A stretch of 64,000 nt of DNA, from contig NZ_QUZH01000026.1 in assembly GCF_009761675.1 (NCBI RefSeq), positions 1 through 64,000 on the forward strand, in the 5' to 3' direction. The notes under the pieces are model-generated. The model was given only the letters and a program-made list of their open reading frames with translations, made no database searches and was not told the origin of the DNA. Source of the DNA: Bhargavaea sp. CC-171006. Its GTDB lineage: Bacteria; Bacillota; Bacilli; Bacillales_A; Planococcaceae. The translations under genes and the position numbers were made by a program. Shown piece after piece: positions 17,553 through 27,742 of the stretch; the stretch's first letter is position 1; every line of letters starts with the position of its first letter.

Positions 17553-18443
17553 TCATACATTCGCCAGATCGACTTCGAATTCGGTTCCCCAGGCGCTGAG
17601 TCCGTCCCATACTCGTGGCTTAAGCGGGAGGAATTCGTGCCATGGGCGGGGTTCGTAGATTCCGAGTTCCGGGACGTAGACATCCATATCCGTAAACAGT
17701 TCGACGACGTTGCCGTCCGGGTCATAGTGATAGGTGGCGATGTTATGGCCGGAGGTGTGACGGGACGGTCCCCAGATGACCGGGTGGCCGTGCTTGGCCA
17801 GTAGGTCGCTGCTGATGGTGTGATGGCTGGCGTCTTTCAGCTGGAAGGCGATGTGATGCAGTGTCTGGCTTTTGGTTTCGGATGCGACGATGTTGATGAC
17901 GTGGTGGTCGGTGTTGCAGGTGAGGAAGTTGGCGAAGTCTTCGCCAATCTGGTCGCTGAACATGAATCCGAGTGCTTCCTCGTAGAACTTGATGACGTTC
18001 TTGAAATCTTTGGCGTAGAAGGCGAGGTGGCCGAGTTTCTGCGGGACGATGCCGGATTGGCCGAAGCCTGGCGCAGGATGCTCGATCTCATTGAAGATGT
18101 GGACGGTGTTGCCGTCCGGGTCATGGAGTTCGACCAGTTCGGAAACCCCGGGAATGGCATCCGTCTTCAGGACGGAGGAGATTCCGATGTCTTTGAGTTG
18201 TGCCTGGACTTCTTGATGCGACAGCTTTCCGTCCAGCTGGTAGCCGTAGCTCAGCACTTTTTTCTCCAGGGCGGGGGTGATGACGATGTTGTGATGGTCG
18301 AAGCCGTTGCTCAGATAAATGACGCCGCTTTCTTCCTTTGTCAGGACGTATCCCATCGTGCGGATATAGTAATCCTTCAGCTTTTCAGCGTTGGGGGAAG
18401 CAAAATTCACGTACACCAACCGGAATGCTTTTACGTTTGTCAT
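17553..18443 (-). CDS. Type I extradiol ring-cleavage dioxygenase
   Basis: A 296-residue protein of the vicinal oxygen chelate fold with two repeated domains. ATG 18443 lies 9 nt after AGGAGG; ATG 18449 is too close to it. Metal-ligand candidates are the His in KLGHLAFYA near residue 147, a His in QTLHHIAFQL near 213, and the Glu in DGNVVELFTD near 260, matching the 2-His-1-Glu Fe(II) site of catechol 2,3-dioxygenase relatives. It should cleave the catechol made by the upstream flavin hydroxylase. The exact ring substrate is not readable. Confidence 0.82.
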   Translation of the reverse strand: MTNVKAFRLVYVNFASPNAEKLKDYYIRTMGYVLTKEESGVIYLSNGFDHHNIVITPALEKKVLSYGYQLDGKLSHQEVQAQLKDIGISSVLKTDAIPGVSELVELHDPDGNTVHIFNEIEHPAPGFGQSGIVPQKLGHLAFYAKDFKNVIKFYEEALGFMFSDQIGEDFANFLTCNTDHHVINIVASETKSQTLHHIAFQLKDASHHTISSDLLAKHGHPVIWGPSRHTSGHNIATYHYDPDGNVVELFTDMDVYVPELGIYEPRPWHEFLPLKPRVWDGLSAWGTEFEVDLANV

Positions 18444-18461
18444 TGTCATCTACCTCCTGAT

Positions 18462-20045
18462 TTATCGGGCATTCGCCAAGTTTGTCTGTTGGGTAAGCTG
18501 TTCGGAAAGGCCTTGGATCAATGTTGGCAGTTCTTCTTTCTGTCCTCGGACACCGTAAATGTAGAAATCCGGACGGAATAGGGCGACTTCGATGCCGTTT
18601 GTGCGGAAGAACGCTTCATACGTACCATCTGTATCGATGACGGCAGCCGGTTCAGGCTGAGCTTTTGGGACAACTTTGGCAAAAACGGCTCCGATGTCCT
18701 CAAGCATCTGAATCTGCTGTTCAGTCAGTCCCTCTTTCGGGTCATGGTTCCATCCCATGAGCACCCATCCCTGGCCGACGACGTTATCGAACAATCCGCT
18801 TTGGCCGTTATGTTCGACTATTCCTTGAGGGGAAAGATGCCCGGTCAATCCGGCTTCTTTTTCGCTTCCGCTCCTGTCGAACACGCCTTCAGTAAGGGTT
18901 GGGAAAGCGGGGAAAGGAGGGAAGTTTCCGCTCAGGAACTGTTCATCCCGCTGTTTTGCGCGTTCCACGTCCGTGGTGCAAATGATTTTTCCGAGGTAAA
19001 TGGCAGCTTCGATCAGCTTTTCCATATGGGGCTTACGCTCTTCCGTGTAGGTATCCAGGATTGAGTCATCAGTGACGCCTTTCAGCAGAAGATCCATCTT
19101 CCAGGCCAGATTGGCGGCGTCCCGGATGCCGGATGACATGCCCTGTCCCATGAAAGGCGGGGTGAGGTGAGCGGCGTCCCCGGCCAAAAACAACCGGTTT
19201 TTTCGCCATTGGTCGACCCACTTGGCCTTGAATGTATAGACCGCATGGCGTTCCATCTTTGCATTTCCGGGATGGATGCCCCATGACTTCAGGAGATCCC
19301 ATGCGACCTCCTCGCTTTTAAACTCTTCCTTGGTTTCGCCGGGAAGAAGCATGAACTCCCAGCGCCTCCTGCCGGGCCCGCCGGACACACAGGTGGTCGG
19401 CCGCTTCGGATCGCAGACCTGCAGGTTCATCGGCTTGAATTCCATATCTTCAGTCGGGATGATGTCCACAATGAGGAAATCATTGTAGAAGCCGAGGTCA
19501 GTTATGGTGTGCTCCATGTTGTCCCGGACAAAGCTGTTCGCGCCATCACAGCCGATGACATATTTGGCTGCCGTGTTGATCACTTCACCGTTGATGGACT
19601 TGAACAAGACGTTGACCTGATCTTCGTGCTCATTGAGATGGATCGCGTTGTAGCCGAGATTGATGTCAACTGAAGGGAGGCTTTCACAGGCTTCATTCAT
19701 GATCGTTTCCAGTTCGGCTTGGTTAAACAGCATGTCAGCCGGCCAGCCGGATATGCCGTCCTGCGACCAATCGATTTCAAGGAGGGGGACCCGGTCAGCA
19801 TTGCACCAGACGTAGTTGTCGGGCACCTTTACTGAGATTCTTTGAATGTCCTCGACAGGGCAGATTTTCTGAAGCAATCGAGTAATTTCGTGGTCATATT
19901 TCACCGCGCGGGGTAGCCCATACGGACGGTCATACCGTTCGAAGACGCCCACGTTCCAACCTTTCTGTCCGAGCAGGGCGGAAACCATTTTGCCGACTGG
20001 ACCATAGCCGATCACGATCACGTCATAAGCGTGTGTATTCGTCAT
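18462..20045 (-). CDS. FAD-dependent aromatic hydroxylase, MhpA-like
   Basis: A 527-residue class A flavoprotein monooxygenase. The FAD-binding motif is VIGYGPVGKMVSALL, the DG-type motif is GCDGANSFVRD, and the second FAD motif is LAGDAAHLTPPFMGQG, followed by RDAANLAWKMD. It resembles 3-(3-hydroxyphenyl)propionate hydroxylase: NAD(P)H-dependent ortho-hydroxylation of a phenolic ring to a catechol. The C-terminal thioredoxin-like tail (residues about 430-520) is present. A GGAGG site precedes the ATG, and a cre-like box lies 24 bp upstream. It is followed by the ring-cleavage dioxygenase after 18 bp. Confidence 0.88.
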   Translation of the reverse strand: MTNTHAYDVIVIGYGPVGKMVSALLGQKGWNVGVFERYDRPYGLPRAVKYDHEITRLLQKICPVEDIQRISVKVPDNYVWCNADRVPLLEIDWSQDGISGWPADMLFNQAELETIMNEACESLPSVDINLGYNAIHLNEHEDQVNVLFKSINGEVINTAAKYVIGCDGANSFVRDNMEHTITDLGFYNDFLIVDIIPTEDMEFKPMNLQVCDPKRPTTCVSGGPGRRRWEFMLLPGETKEEFKSEEVAWDLLKSWGIHPGNAKMERHAVYTFKAKWVDQWRKNRLFLAGDAAHLTPPFMGQGMSSGIRDAANLAWKMDLLLKGVTDDSILDTYTEERKPHMEKLIEAAIYLGKIICTTDVERAKQRDEQFLSGNFPPFPAFPTLTEGVFDRSGSEKEAGLTGHLSPQGIVEHNGQSGLFDNVVGQGWVLMGWNHDPKEGLTEQQIQMLEDIGAVFAKVVPKAQPEPAAVIDTDGTYEAFFRTNGIEVALFRPDFYIYGVRGQKEELPTLIQGLSEQLTQQTNLANAR

Positions 20046-20068
20046 GTCTGACCTCCAGTTTTTATGAG

Positions 20069-20082
20069 TGTAAGCGCATACA
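20069..20082. promoter_or_regulatory. Cre-like box upstream of the aromatic hydroxylase
   Basis: TGTAAGCGCATACA closely fits the CcpA consensus TGNAANCGNWWNCA. It lies in the 69-bp gap between the hydrolase stop and the hydroxylase start, so carbon repression could act within the operon. Confidence 0.65.
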
Positions 20083-20114
20083 ATTTAGCCTTGGGTGCAG
20101 GGCACCCGATTGGT

Positions 20115-21098
20115 TTATGCCTTGGAAGAGACGAGAGCAGGTGCCTGTACCTTGTTTTTCTGTTCGCCGAGATCGATTTTCCCGTCGGGGCTCTTGATGC
20201 TTGCGCGGATAACGTCGCCGTCTTTCAGGTAGCGGCCGCTTTTGCTTTGGGCTTCAACGAGCACTTCCAATCGGTGGTTGGCATCGATGGTCGGATTGGA
20301 GACGGTTGCCAGCAGCTCAGGAGTCAGGTTAAGCGCCACGCCGCCTGTTGTACCGGAAAGGATCATGTCGCCTGTATCAAAATCCATGACGCCGGACAGT
20401 TCAGCGATCGTTTCGGCCGGTTTGAACAGAAGCTGTTCCGTGTTGGCTTCCTGGCGGATCTCGTCATTCACCCAAAGTTTGAGCTCCAGGTTGTGGATGT
20501 TCGGAATGTCTTCTTTGTCCAACAGGTACAGGTACGGGCCGGTAGGGCAGAAGGTGCGGTAGCTTTTGCCTTTTAGCCACTGGCCCTGGACTAGTTGGAC
20601 GTCCCGCGCGGAAACATCATTGGCAATCACGATTCCTGCCAGATATTCATGCAGGTTGTCGTCGGTGACAGCTGTTTCTTCAGTGATATCCTTGCCGATC
20701 ACGAGACCGAGCTCGATTTCATAATCGAGGAGTTTGACGTGCTCAGGGCTCACGACTGTGTCATAGGCACCGGCGAGGGAGCTGTTCGCCTTGTCGAAGA
20801 TCATATTGAACGGTGGCCGTTTCGCTTCCATGCCCGCTTCCTCACGGTGCGTGGAATAGTTGGCGCCCTGGCAGATGATTTTCGCCGGCTTCGTTACCGG
20901 GCTTAGAAGGGTGATTTCCGAAAATGCCACTGTTTGGAGGGTATCGTTACCGACGGCCTCTCTAGCTTCTGCTTGTCCATTCTCAAGGAATTCGGCCAGC
21001 GTTTTTGAGCTGTTGTTCAGGACCTTTACGTTCTCCCCGTCAACGACGCCCCATTTGTTTGTCCCCTGATCTTCAAAACGTACCAGTTTGATCCCCAT
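20115..21098 (-). CDS. Fumarylacetoacetate hydrolase family enzyme
   Basis: A 327-residue protein from ATG 21098, 8 nt after AAGGGAG; an in-frame TTG at 21104 is less likely. The C-terminal domain carries the FAH metal-site pattern: DYEIELGLVIG provides the E-x-E pair and VIANDVSARDVQ the Asp. GDMILSGTTGGVAL closes the active site. FAH-family enzymes hydrolyse C-C bonds or decarboxylate 2-oxo acids from ring cleavage, for example 2-hydroxymuconate-type products. Here it should process the product of the dioxygenase two genes downstream. Confidence 0.87.
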   Translation of the reverse strand: MGIKLVRFEDQGTNKWGVVDGENVKVLNNSSKTLAEFLENGQAEAREAVGNDTLQTVAFSEITLLSPVTKPAKIICQGANYSTHREEAGMEAKRPPFNMIFDKANSSLAGAYDTVVSPEHVKLLDYEIELGLVIGKDITEETAVTDDNLHEYLAGIVIANDVSARDVQLVQGQWLKGKSYRTFCPTGPYLYLLDKEDIPNIHNLELKLWVNDEIRQEANTEQLLFKPAETIAELSGVMDFDTGDMILSGTTGGVALNLTPELLATVSNPTIDANHRLEVLVEAQSKSGRYLKDGDVIRASIKSPDGKIDLGEQKNKVQAPALVSSKA

Positions 21099-21112
21099 CT
21101 TCAAAACTCCCT

Positions 21113-21844
21113 TCAGAATTGTTGTTGTTGTGATGCTTCAATCAGCTGCCGCACCCTCAGAATCATGTCGGTCATGACGGCTTTTGCCCGGTCGGCATCG
21201 CCTGAGATCACCGCTTCATAAAGGTTTCGGTGCCTGTTCAGGATCTCGGTTGTCGGATTTTCCTGCTGCAGTTCGGTGTGCTCGTTCAAGGAGGTGACCG
21301 TTTTTTCACGGCTCAGGATCAGGCCTTTGTGCAACAGTTTCAGCAAGCCCGCCATCAGCTGATTGTGGGTCGCCTCGATGATGCTCAAGTGAAAGTCGAA
21401 GTCCGCCGCTGCCCATGCCTTAGGATCGTCCAGTGTCTGTTCAAGACGTTCAAAGCAGGCCGTGATGCGGGCCTTTTCTTCTTCTGTCGCATGTTTGGCT
21501 GCCAGTGCTGCGGCATCGGGTTCCAGCCCGAGTCGAACTTCCGTCAGGTCGAGGAGAAACTTGTCTTTCCGCTGTTCGGACTCGCTGATCCACGACATGA
21601 CACTCAGATCCCATAGCTGCCACTCGTCGCGCGGAAGCACGACCGTGCCGGAGCGCTGATTGGCGCGGATGATCTTCCGGGCCGCCAAACCTTGCAGCGC
21701 CTCCCGCATCACCGTCCGGCTCACGCCGTAATCCTCACTGAGTTCCTCTACCTTGGGAAGGCGCTCCCCCGGGGAGATGACGCCGTTCACGATATCTTTT
21801 CCGATCGCATTGACGACTTCCTCGCTGCGACTCTTAACCCGCAT
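21113..21844 (-). CDS. GntR/FadR-family regulator of the aromatic operon
   Basis: A 243-residue regulator. ATG 21844 is chosen because AGG lies 8 nt upstream; ATG 21850 and GTG 21853 are too near. The winged helix-turn-helix covers about residues 8-70 (IVNGVISPGERLPKVEELSEDYGVSRTVMREALQGL). The C-terminal FCD domain has the histidine and aspartate metal-site pattern (DFDFHLSIIEATHN, later NRHRNLYEAV). FCD proteins sense carboxylates. It is the first gene of the leftward operon with the FAH-family hydrolase 14 bp behind, so it is most likely the autoregulated controller of this cluster. Confidence 0.88.
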   Translation of the reverse strand: MRVKSRSEEVVNAIGKDIVNGVISPGERLPKVEELSEDYGVSRTVMREALQGLAARKIIRANQRSGTVVLPRDEWQLWDLSVMSWISESEQRKDKFLLDLTEVRLGLEPDAAALAAKHATEEEKARITACFERLEQTLDDPKAWAAADFDFHLSIIEATHNQLMAGLLKLLHKGLILSREKTVTSLNEHTELQQENPTTEILNRHRNLYEAVISGDADRAKAVMTDMILRVRQLIEASQQQQF

Positions 21845-21909
21845 ATCCATCACCTACAGTCTGAATTAATCGGTACCAGTATATCGCCTCCAAGAAGCAA
21901 TCATGAATA

Positions 21910-21946
21910 AAATAATATTTACTATGTTTTCAGATAAATATTATTT
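21910..21946. promoter_or_regulatory. AT-rich inverted repeat in divergent promoter region
   Basis: Perfect 12-bp arms AAATAATATTTA / TAAATATTATTT separated by 13 nt lie between the gntR gene and the divergent sigma-54 activator gene. They could be an operator for the GntR protein or simply part of an AT-rich promoter. Confidence 0.45.
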
Positions 21947-22050
21947 AATCGAATAATAAACGAACGGGAGTGGGGGGATCAAGAGGGGAAATGAATTTTT
22001 CGGTTCTGGTCACTAATGAATCCATTTTACTAGTAACAGAAAGTGATTTG

Positions 22051-22078
22051 TTTGATTTATTATTATTTTCTGTATAAT
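22051..22078 (+). promoter_or_regulatory. Candidate sigma-A promoter of the hyu activator
   Basis: TATAAT at 22073-22078, preceded by TTTGAT at 16 nt spacing, about 37 bp upstream of the activator's ATG. Confidence 0.5.
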
Positions 22079-22114
22079 AAAAGATAAAGCAAACATGGAA
22101 TTAGGAGAGATTCT

Positions 22115-23653
22115 ATGGAACATGCATTAAATGATTGGTCACTTGAAGTTAGTCAGATGGAACTAGAGGATAATGGAACACTCACAGTCACTTTTGAGGA
22201 TAATTCACTCGATAGTCAGCAAAAATATACTAATCCACTGTCCCTTCACTTTGACTCCGATAGACTACAAGAGTTTATTACTACAACCAATGTCTATCGG
22301 TCACTGGAGAGTGAATTCAAATCGGTGATGGAGTTGAGCGGCGAACTTGTAACCATTGTGAATAAAGAAGGCACTGTTGAACGGGTAAGCTCAAATTGCA
22401 AAAAAATAATGGGGTTGGCTGTAGACGAGTTCGTTGGTCGTTCTATCTATGATATGGAGCGGCTCGGAGTGATTACATTATCCTCCTCAAAAAAAGTACT
22501 TGAGACCTTAAAAGAAGTTCAGATGACTCAGCGCACTAGGGGGGACAGGCGGCTTTTCGTCCGTGGCATTCCACTTTTTAATGAATCTGGGTCGCTGGAG
22601 AAGGTAATCAACTTTTCACGTGATATTACGGAGGAATCAAATCTCCAGGAACGCTTAAGAGAACGTGAATTTGAAATCAACGTGTTGCTGCAGGAAGTCC
22701 AACGAAGTCATTCAGGGAAGAACTTGCTGGTGTCAAAGGCGGCGGAGATTGAAAAGGTGACTCATCTATTAAACAAGGTGGCACAGACAGATGCGACGGT
22801 CCTTTTCCTTGGGGAGACAGGTGTAGGGAAAAGCGCATTTGCAAAACACCTCCATGAGTTGAGTCCCAGGAGAGCGGCACCATTCATTCAATTGAATTGC
22901 GCTGTTTTACCCGATCAACTTGTTGAATCTGAATTGTTCGGATATGCGAAAGGCTCCTTTACCGGTGCAAACCAACAGGGCAAGAAAGGGCTAATCGAGG
23001 CAGCTGCTGGTGGAACTTTGTTTCTGGACGAAATTGGAGAGTTGAATTTACAGACACAGACAAAGCTGCTCCAGGTCTTGCAGGAGAAGACCTTCACCCC
23101 GATTGGGAAAACAGAACCCGTCAAAGTTGATGTTCGGTTTGTTGCGGCGACGAACCGTGACTTGGAGGAAATGGTCGAGACCGGTGCGTTCAGACGAGAT
23201 CTTTATTATCGAATCAATGTTGTCCCTGTTCTTATTCCGTCGCTAAGGGAGAGAACTGAAGATATTCCGATGTTGATTCATCATTTTACAGACAAGTTTA
23301 ACGGGGAGTACAAGCGGACATGCAGCTTCTCAAGGGATGCTATCGATCGGCTGATCAACTATAGGTGGCCTGGTAATGTGCGGGAGTTAGAAAACATGAT
23401 TGAGCAACTTGTTATCACAGCCCCTGCTGAGGTGATTAAGGTAAGCGACTTGCCACAAAAGGTACAGCGATGCAAGGAACAAATCAATTTGTTCAAAGGC
23501 TCATTCAAGGAACAAATGCAGACACATGAACGGGAAATTCTCCAAGATGCGTTGAAAGAAGCGAAAAATTTAAATGAAATCGCAGAAAAGTTGAAAATCG
23601 ATGTTTCCACAATCAGCAGAAAGCTTAAGAAACATGGTTTGAAATTGCAATAA
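22115..23653 (+). CDS. Sigma-54-dependent activator of hydantoin genes
   Basis: A 512-residue enhancer-binding protein. Residues about 65-180 form a PAS sensor (SGELVTIVNKEGTVERVS, then FSRDITEE). The AAA+ domain follows: Walker A LGETGVGKSAFAKH near 235, GSFTGA (usual form GAFTGA) near 280, Walker B FLDEIGEL near 305, and NPGNVRELE-like WPGNVRELE near 425. The C-terminal helix-turn-helix is LNEIAEKLKIDVSTISRKLKK. It binds upstream sites and remodels sigma-54 RNA polymerase in response to a ligand of the PAS domain. A textbook -24/-12 promoter before hyuA names its target. Confidence 0.93.
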   Translation: MEHALNDWSLEVSQMELEDNGTLTVTFEDNSLDSQQKYTNPLSLHFDSDRLQEFITTTNVYRSLESEFKSVMELSGELVTIVNKEGTVERVSSNCKKIMGLAVDEFVGRSIYDMERLGVITLSSSKKVLETLKEVQMTQRTRGDRRLFVRGIPLFNESGSLEKVINFSRDITEESNLQERLREREFEINVLLQEVQRSHSGKNLLVSKAAEIEKVTHLLNKVAQTDATVLFLGETGVGKSAFAKHLHELSPRRAAPFIQLNCAVLPDQLVESELFGYAKGSFTGANQQGKKGLIEAAAGGTLFLDEIGELNLQTQTKLLQVLQEKTFTPIGKTEPVKVDVRFVAATNRDLEEMVETGAFRRDLYYRINVVPVLIPSLRERTEDIPMLIHHFTDKFNGEYKRTCSFSRDAIDRLINYRWPGNVRELENMIEQLVITAPAEVIKVSDLPQKVQRCKEQINLFKGSFKEQMQTHEREILQDALKEAKNLNEIAEKLKIDVSTISRKLKKHGLKLQ

Positions 23654-23677
23654 TGCAATTTCATTGCGATTATGCAA
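23645..23677. promoter_or_regulatory. Two upstream activator sites, TTGC-N6-GCAA
   Basis: TTGCAATAATGCAA (23645-23658) and TTGCGATTATGCAA (23664-23677) are 19 bp apart and overlap the activator's stop codon. They lie about 120-150 bp upstream of the -24 element, the usual place for sigma-54 enhancers. A half-like GCAATTATTG follows at 23693. Confidence 0.65.
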
Positions 23678-23765
23678 AACTACTGAAACCATGCAATTAT
23701 TGTATTCAGAAGATTTTATATATAAAGTTAACTTTCTGTTGTGCAAATAAACTCTCCAAAAATTC

Positions 23766-23795
23766 CTGATAACCGTGCCGTTATCAGTTTTTTTA
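23766..23795 (+). terminator. Terminator of the sigma-54 activator gene
   Basis: Stem CTGATAAC / GTTATCAG with 6-nt loop, followed by TTTTTTTATTT. It insulates the activator gene from the sigma-54 promoter immediately downstream. Confidence 0.8.
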
Positions 23796-23796
23796 T

Positions 23797-23814
23797 TTGG
23801 CATGAATCTTGCTA
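23797..23814 (+). promoter_or_regulatory. Sigma-54 (-24/-12) promoter of the hyu operon
   Basis: TTGGCATGAATCTTGCTA fits the consensus TGGCAY-N5-TTGCW exactly: GG at -24, GC at -12, correct spacing. It lies 39 bp upstream of hyuA. Confidence 0.9.
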
Positions 23815-23852
23815 CTAGTTAAGGCAGAAACATAAAAAGGAGGAAATTATTA

Positions 23853-25931
23853 ATGAAGCTGTTTGGCGTTGATGTTGGAGGAACATTTACAGACGTCTTC
23901 TTCAATGACACAGAAAAAAAGCATACCCATATTCATAAGTTGCCCACCACACTGGAGGATCCATCCATCGGGGTAATCAATGGCATTTTGGAGTTGGCTG
24001 ACCAGTTCAATATTGATGTCAGTGAAGTTGACCATGTTTTTCATGGCACAACAATAGGAACAAATGCAATTTTAGAATTTGATGGTGCAAAGACTGGCAT
24101 GCTGACAACCAAAAATTATAAAGATATCCTGCACATTGGTCGTCACCAACGCCCAGAGAACTATTCGATCATGCAGGATATTCCGTGGCAGGACAGGGCA
24201 CTAGTGAAGCGTCGCCACCGAAAAACAGTCACCGAACGGATGGGTCCGGAGAAAGGTCAGGTTATTGAAGAACTGAATGAAACTGAAGTCCGGACAGCAG
24301 TCAAGGAATTGAAGGATGAGGGTGTAGATTCCATTATCATTGGTTTTCTGTTCTCTTACATTAATCCTGAGCATGAACAGCGTGTAGTTGAGATTGTAAA
24401 GGAAGAATATCCGGAAGCCTTCATTACAAGTTCATCAGATGTCTCGCCTCAATTCAGGGAGTTTGAACGATTTACAACTGCTTCGTTAAATGGTTTCATC
24501 GGCCCTAAAGTGAAAAACTATATCAATAATCTTTCCAATGGATTGGAAAATGCCAATATAACTGCTGATCTTCATATCATGTGCTCAAACGGTGGGGTTG
24601 CGACTCCAGAGACAATCTCTCAAAAGCCGGTCAATACTCTCTTGTCGGGACCTGCTGCGGGTGTACTTGGCGGTGCTTATGCGGGAGGACTGTCCAATCT
24701 GAACAAATTGATTACATTCGATATCGGTGGGACGAGTGCAGATATCGGCATCATCACCGAGCAGGGTTTTGCCGAGGCGTCGGCGAGGGATACGTGGATT
24801 GCAGGTTTCCCTGTAACGGTACCGATGATTGACATCCAGACAATTGGCGCCGGCGGCGGAAGTATCGCATATGTGGATGAAGGCGGCCTCTTTAAGGTCG
24901 GCCCGAAAAGTGCAGGTTCGGTCCCGGGACCTGCGTGCTATGGGCATGGAGGGAACTTGCCTACTGTAAGTGATGCCAATGTCGTTTTGGGCCGACTGGA
25001 TGAAGAGAACTTCCTTGCAGGCGAGATGGTACTCCATGTATCCGAAGCCCACCGAGTCATCGGCGAACTTGCGGAGCAACTTGGGATGTCGAAAGAAGAG
25101 GCGGCAGAAGGTATTCTTCGAATCCTCAACAACAATATGGCGAATGCAATCCGTGAAAAGACAATTCAAAGAGGGGCAGACCCGCGCGAGTTCTCCCTTG
25201 TCGCTTTCGGCGGTGCCGGTCCGCTCCATGCCGTTGATGTTGCCCGGGAGCTGAAGATTCCGGAGATTATTATTCCGCTATATCCGGGCATCAACTCGGC
25301 AAGCGGTCTGCTGACGACGGACTTGAAATATGACGTAATCAAAACCGAATTCATGCTGAGTACGTTCCTGAATATTCCGGAGCTGAACCAAGATCTGCGG
25401 GCCCTTGAAGAAGACCTCACCCGTCAACTCAAGGAAGATCAGATTTCTGAAGAAAAAATCTCCATGCAACGATTTGCGGAATGCCGCTACATCGGCCAAG
25501 GTTATGAACTCAGGGTTCCAATGCCGTCTGAAGATCTTGATGCGAAGAGCATCGCGAAAACATTCGACCTGTTCCACGAAATGCACGAAAGTGAGTATGG
25601 TCATTCCTTTAAAGAGACGCCGATTGAGATTGTCAACATCCGCGTAACAGGCTCTGGAGAAATGCCAAAGCTGGAGAAGGAAATGATTGATCAGGATTCA
25701 ACCGTTGAAAAGGCGATTGTGAAAACTGAGAATGTTATCTTCCGTCACGAAGGTGAGCTTAAGCCAATACCGACTCATCACTATCAGCGGGAACTGCTGC
25801 CGATAGATGTGAAGATCGAAGGTCCGGCAATTATATTCCAGAAGGACACGACTACTGTCATCCCGCCTGGAAATACATTCTACCTCGAGGAATACGGAAA
25901 TCTGATTGTAAAGGTTGGTGAACAGGAATGA
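23853..25931 (+). CDS. hyuA: ATP-dependent hydantoinase A subunit
   Basis: A 692-residue hydantoinase/oxoprolinase family A protein. The N-terminal ATP-site motif [13 protein letters not shown] and the second phosphate motif [12 protein letters not shown] near residue 290 mark the actin-like ATPase fold. [17 protein letters not shown] lies between them. With HyuB it opens hydantoin rings using ATP to give N-carbamoyl amino acids, as known for the Pseudomonas NS671 hyu genes. The ATG follows AGGAGG. It is the first gene of the sigma-54 operon and overlaps hyuB by 4 bp. N-methylhydantoin, acetone or oxoproline enzymes share the fold; the neighbours favour hydantoins. Confidence 0.88.
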   Translation: MKLFGVDVGGTFTDVFFNDTEKKHTHIHKLPTTLEDPSIGVINGILELADQFNIDVSEVDHVFHGTTIGTNAILEFDGAKTGMLTTKNYKDILHIGRHQRPENYSIMQDIPWQDRALVKRRHRKTVTERMGPEKGQVIEELNETEVRTAVKELKDEGVDSIIIGFLFSYINPEHEQRVVEIVKEEYPEAFITSSSDVSPQFREFERFTTASLNGFIGPKVKNYINNLSNGLENANITADLHIMCSNGGVATPETISQKPVNTLLSGPAAGVLGGAYAGGLSNLNKLITFDIGGTSADIGIITEQGFAEASARDTWIAGFPVTVPMIDIQTIGAGGGSIAYVDEGGLFKVGPKSAGSVPGPACYGHGGNLPTVSDANVVLGRLDEENFLAGEMVLHVSEAHRVIGELAEQLGMSKEEAAEGILRILNNNMANAIREKTIQRGADPREFSLVAFGGAGPLHAVDVARELKIPEIIIPLYPGINSASGLLTTDLKYDVIKTEFMLSTFLNIPELNQDLRALEEDLTRQLKEDQISEEKISMQRFAECRYIGQGYELRVPMPSEDLDAKSIAKTFDLFHEMHESEYGHSFKETPIEIVNIRVTGSGEMPKLEKEMIDQDSTVEKAIVKTENVIFRHEGELKPIPTHHYQRELLPIDVKIEGPAIIFQKDTTTVIPPGNTFYLEEYGNLIVKVGEQE

Positions 25932-27742
25932 CCATGCAAATTAAAAGTGTCATTGATCCAGTTACCATGCAGGTTGTACTGGGCGCATTGGAGAATGCAG
26001 CAATTGAAATGGGTCATAAACTTGCCCGGATGTCGTACTCCAGCATCATCAGGGAATCCGAAGACTTCGGTTGTGCTCTTGTCGATCTGGAGGGTCAGCA
26101 GCTTTGTGAGTCTTCGCATAGCACGCCACTTCAGTCAGGGCCGATTCCGGGCTATGTCGAAGGGATCCGTCAGATCATGGAGGAACGGGGAGATCGTTTT
26201 GAGCCAGGGGATGTCATTCTCCACAATTCAACCTACCACGGCGCTTCCCACGGACCGGACTTCGGAATCTGTGTGCCGGTATTCCTTGACAAGAAACTGA
26301 TTGGTTTTTCCGTTACGACTGCTCACCATCTCGATGTCGGCGCATCTACACCGGGCAGCTGCGGCATTGTCGACGCGGTGGATGCCTATGCGGAGGGTCT
26401 TCAGTTCAAAGCGATCAAAGTCTATGAGAAGGGGAAGAAAAACGAGTTTATCTGGAATGTTCTGCGGGACAATATTAGAAGCTCTGACATCGTCGTAGGG
26501 GATATTGAAGCTCAAATTGCCGCAGCACGGATTGGTGCAGAACGCTACCTTGAAATTGTTAATAAATACGGACTGGAAACTGTACAGGCAACAGCCGAAG
26601 GTCTCACGAATTACTCGGAAAATATGATGAGAAGCTCTATCAGCAAATTGCCGGACGGGGAGTATTATGCTGAAGGATTTATGGACGGCTATCTGGATAG
26701 TGAGTTGGCTAGCGAAAAAGACTTGAAAGTAGCGGTTACACTCAAAGTAAAAGGTGATGAGCTGACTGTCGACTTGACGGGCACAGCTCCTCAAGCGGAT
26801 AACAAACCTATCAACATGCCGCTTAAGGGAACCGTTGATATCGCCATATATCTGACATTGCGTTCCATCTTGCTGGATTCTACAGAGTTCGGTAACTTCC
26901 CGCAGAATACCGGACTGACTCGACCAGTCCAGATTATCGCACCGGAAGGGACGATCTGTAATCCAGTGTTCCCGGCGCCTACCATTGCGCGCTTCTGTTC
27001 GGGCAATATGATTGCAGATACCTTGATGAGAGCTTTGGCGCAAGTCGTGCCAAAGCAAGTAAGTGCCGGAGTCGGCAACCTGCATGTACTGGCCATGAGC
27101 GGAAAACGGGGCAAGGACTACTGGGTGTATATGGATATCTTTGAAGGCAGTTATGGCGGACGCTATGGGAAAGATGCGATGGATGCAGTTGACACGTTAT
27201 ATGCCAATACACGGAACAATCCGATCGAGGATATTGAATCCCACTATCCACTTCGCGTTTCCAAGTATGAACTAAGAAACCATGCATGTGCGCCCGGAAA
27301 ATGGCGGGGCGGCATTGGCTCTATCCGTGAAATCACTTTCCTTGAAGAAGGTAGCTTCTCCGTTGAAGGAGATGGCCATAAATACGAGCCTTGGGGATTT
27401 GCAGGTGGTAGGGATGGTAAAGTTGGTGAACTAACCATTCGTTATCCGGACGGATCAGAGAGAGAACTCCCATCAAAAATTCCGAATACGAGGGTCACGA
27501 AGGACAGTGCGCTCAGAATGACCGGACCATGCGGAGGAGGCTATGGTAACCCGATTGAACGCTCCCCAGAACAAGTGCTGAACGATGTGCTCGATGACTA
27601 TATCACGAGGGAACAGGCGAAAACCGAGTACGGAGTAATTATCAATGAACAATTCTGCATAGACGAAGAAGCGACCTTGCAACTTAGAAAATCGCTTGTT
27701 GTAAATCGGGGGACGGGGCATGAAACTATCACAGGGAATTAA
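25928..27742 (+). CDS. hyuB: ATP-dependent hydantoinase B subunit
   Basis: A 604-residue hydantoinase B/oxoprolinase family protein and the partner of HyuA. Conserved segments are [19 protein letters not shown] at the N-terminus, [47 protein letters not shown] near residue 200 and [12 protein letters not shown] near 460. The start overlaps hyuA by 4 bp (ATGA), so translation is coupled. The pair is expected in the cytoplasm and acts on 5-substituted hydantoins, though the exact ring is not readable. Confidence 0.88.
   Translation: MTMQIKSVIDPVTMQVVLGALENAAIEMGHKLARMSYSSIIRESEDFGCALVDLEGQQLCESSHSTPLQSGPIPGYVEGIRQIMEERGDRFEPGDVILHNSTYHGASHGPDFGICVPVFLDKKLIGFSVTTAHHLDVGASTPGSCGIVDAVDAYAEGLQFKAIKVYEKGKKNEFIWNVLRDNIRSSDIVVGDIEAQIAAARIGAERYLEIVNKYGLETVQATAEGLTNYSENMMRSSISKLPDGEYYAEGFMDGYLDSELASEKDLKVAVTLKVKGDELTVDLTGTAPQADNKPINMPLKGTVDIAIYLTLRSILLDSTEFGNFPQNTGLTRPVQIIAPEGTICNPVFPAPTIARFCSGNMIADTLMRALAQVVPKQVSAGVGNLHVLAMSGKRGKDYWVYMDIFEGSYGGRYGKDAMDAVDTLYANTRNNPIEDIESHYPLRVSKYELRNHACAPGKWRGGIGSIREITFLEEGSFSVEGDGHKYEPWGFAGGRDGKVGELTIRYPDGSERELPSKIPNTRVTKDSALRMTGPCGGGYGNPIERSPEQVLNDVLDDYITREQAKTEYGVIINEQFCIDEEATLQLRKSLVVNRGTGHETITGN

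Noticed and set aside
17553-18443. Simple glyoxalase I
   Set aside because: It is two-domain, nearly 300 residues, keeps the extradiol-type His-His-Glu pattern and is next to an aromatic hydroxylase, so ring cleavage fits better.
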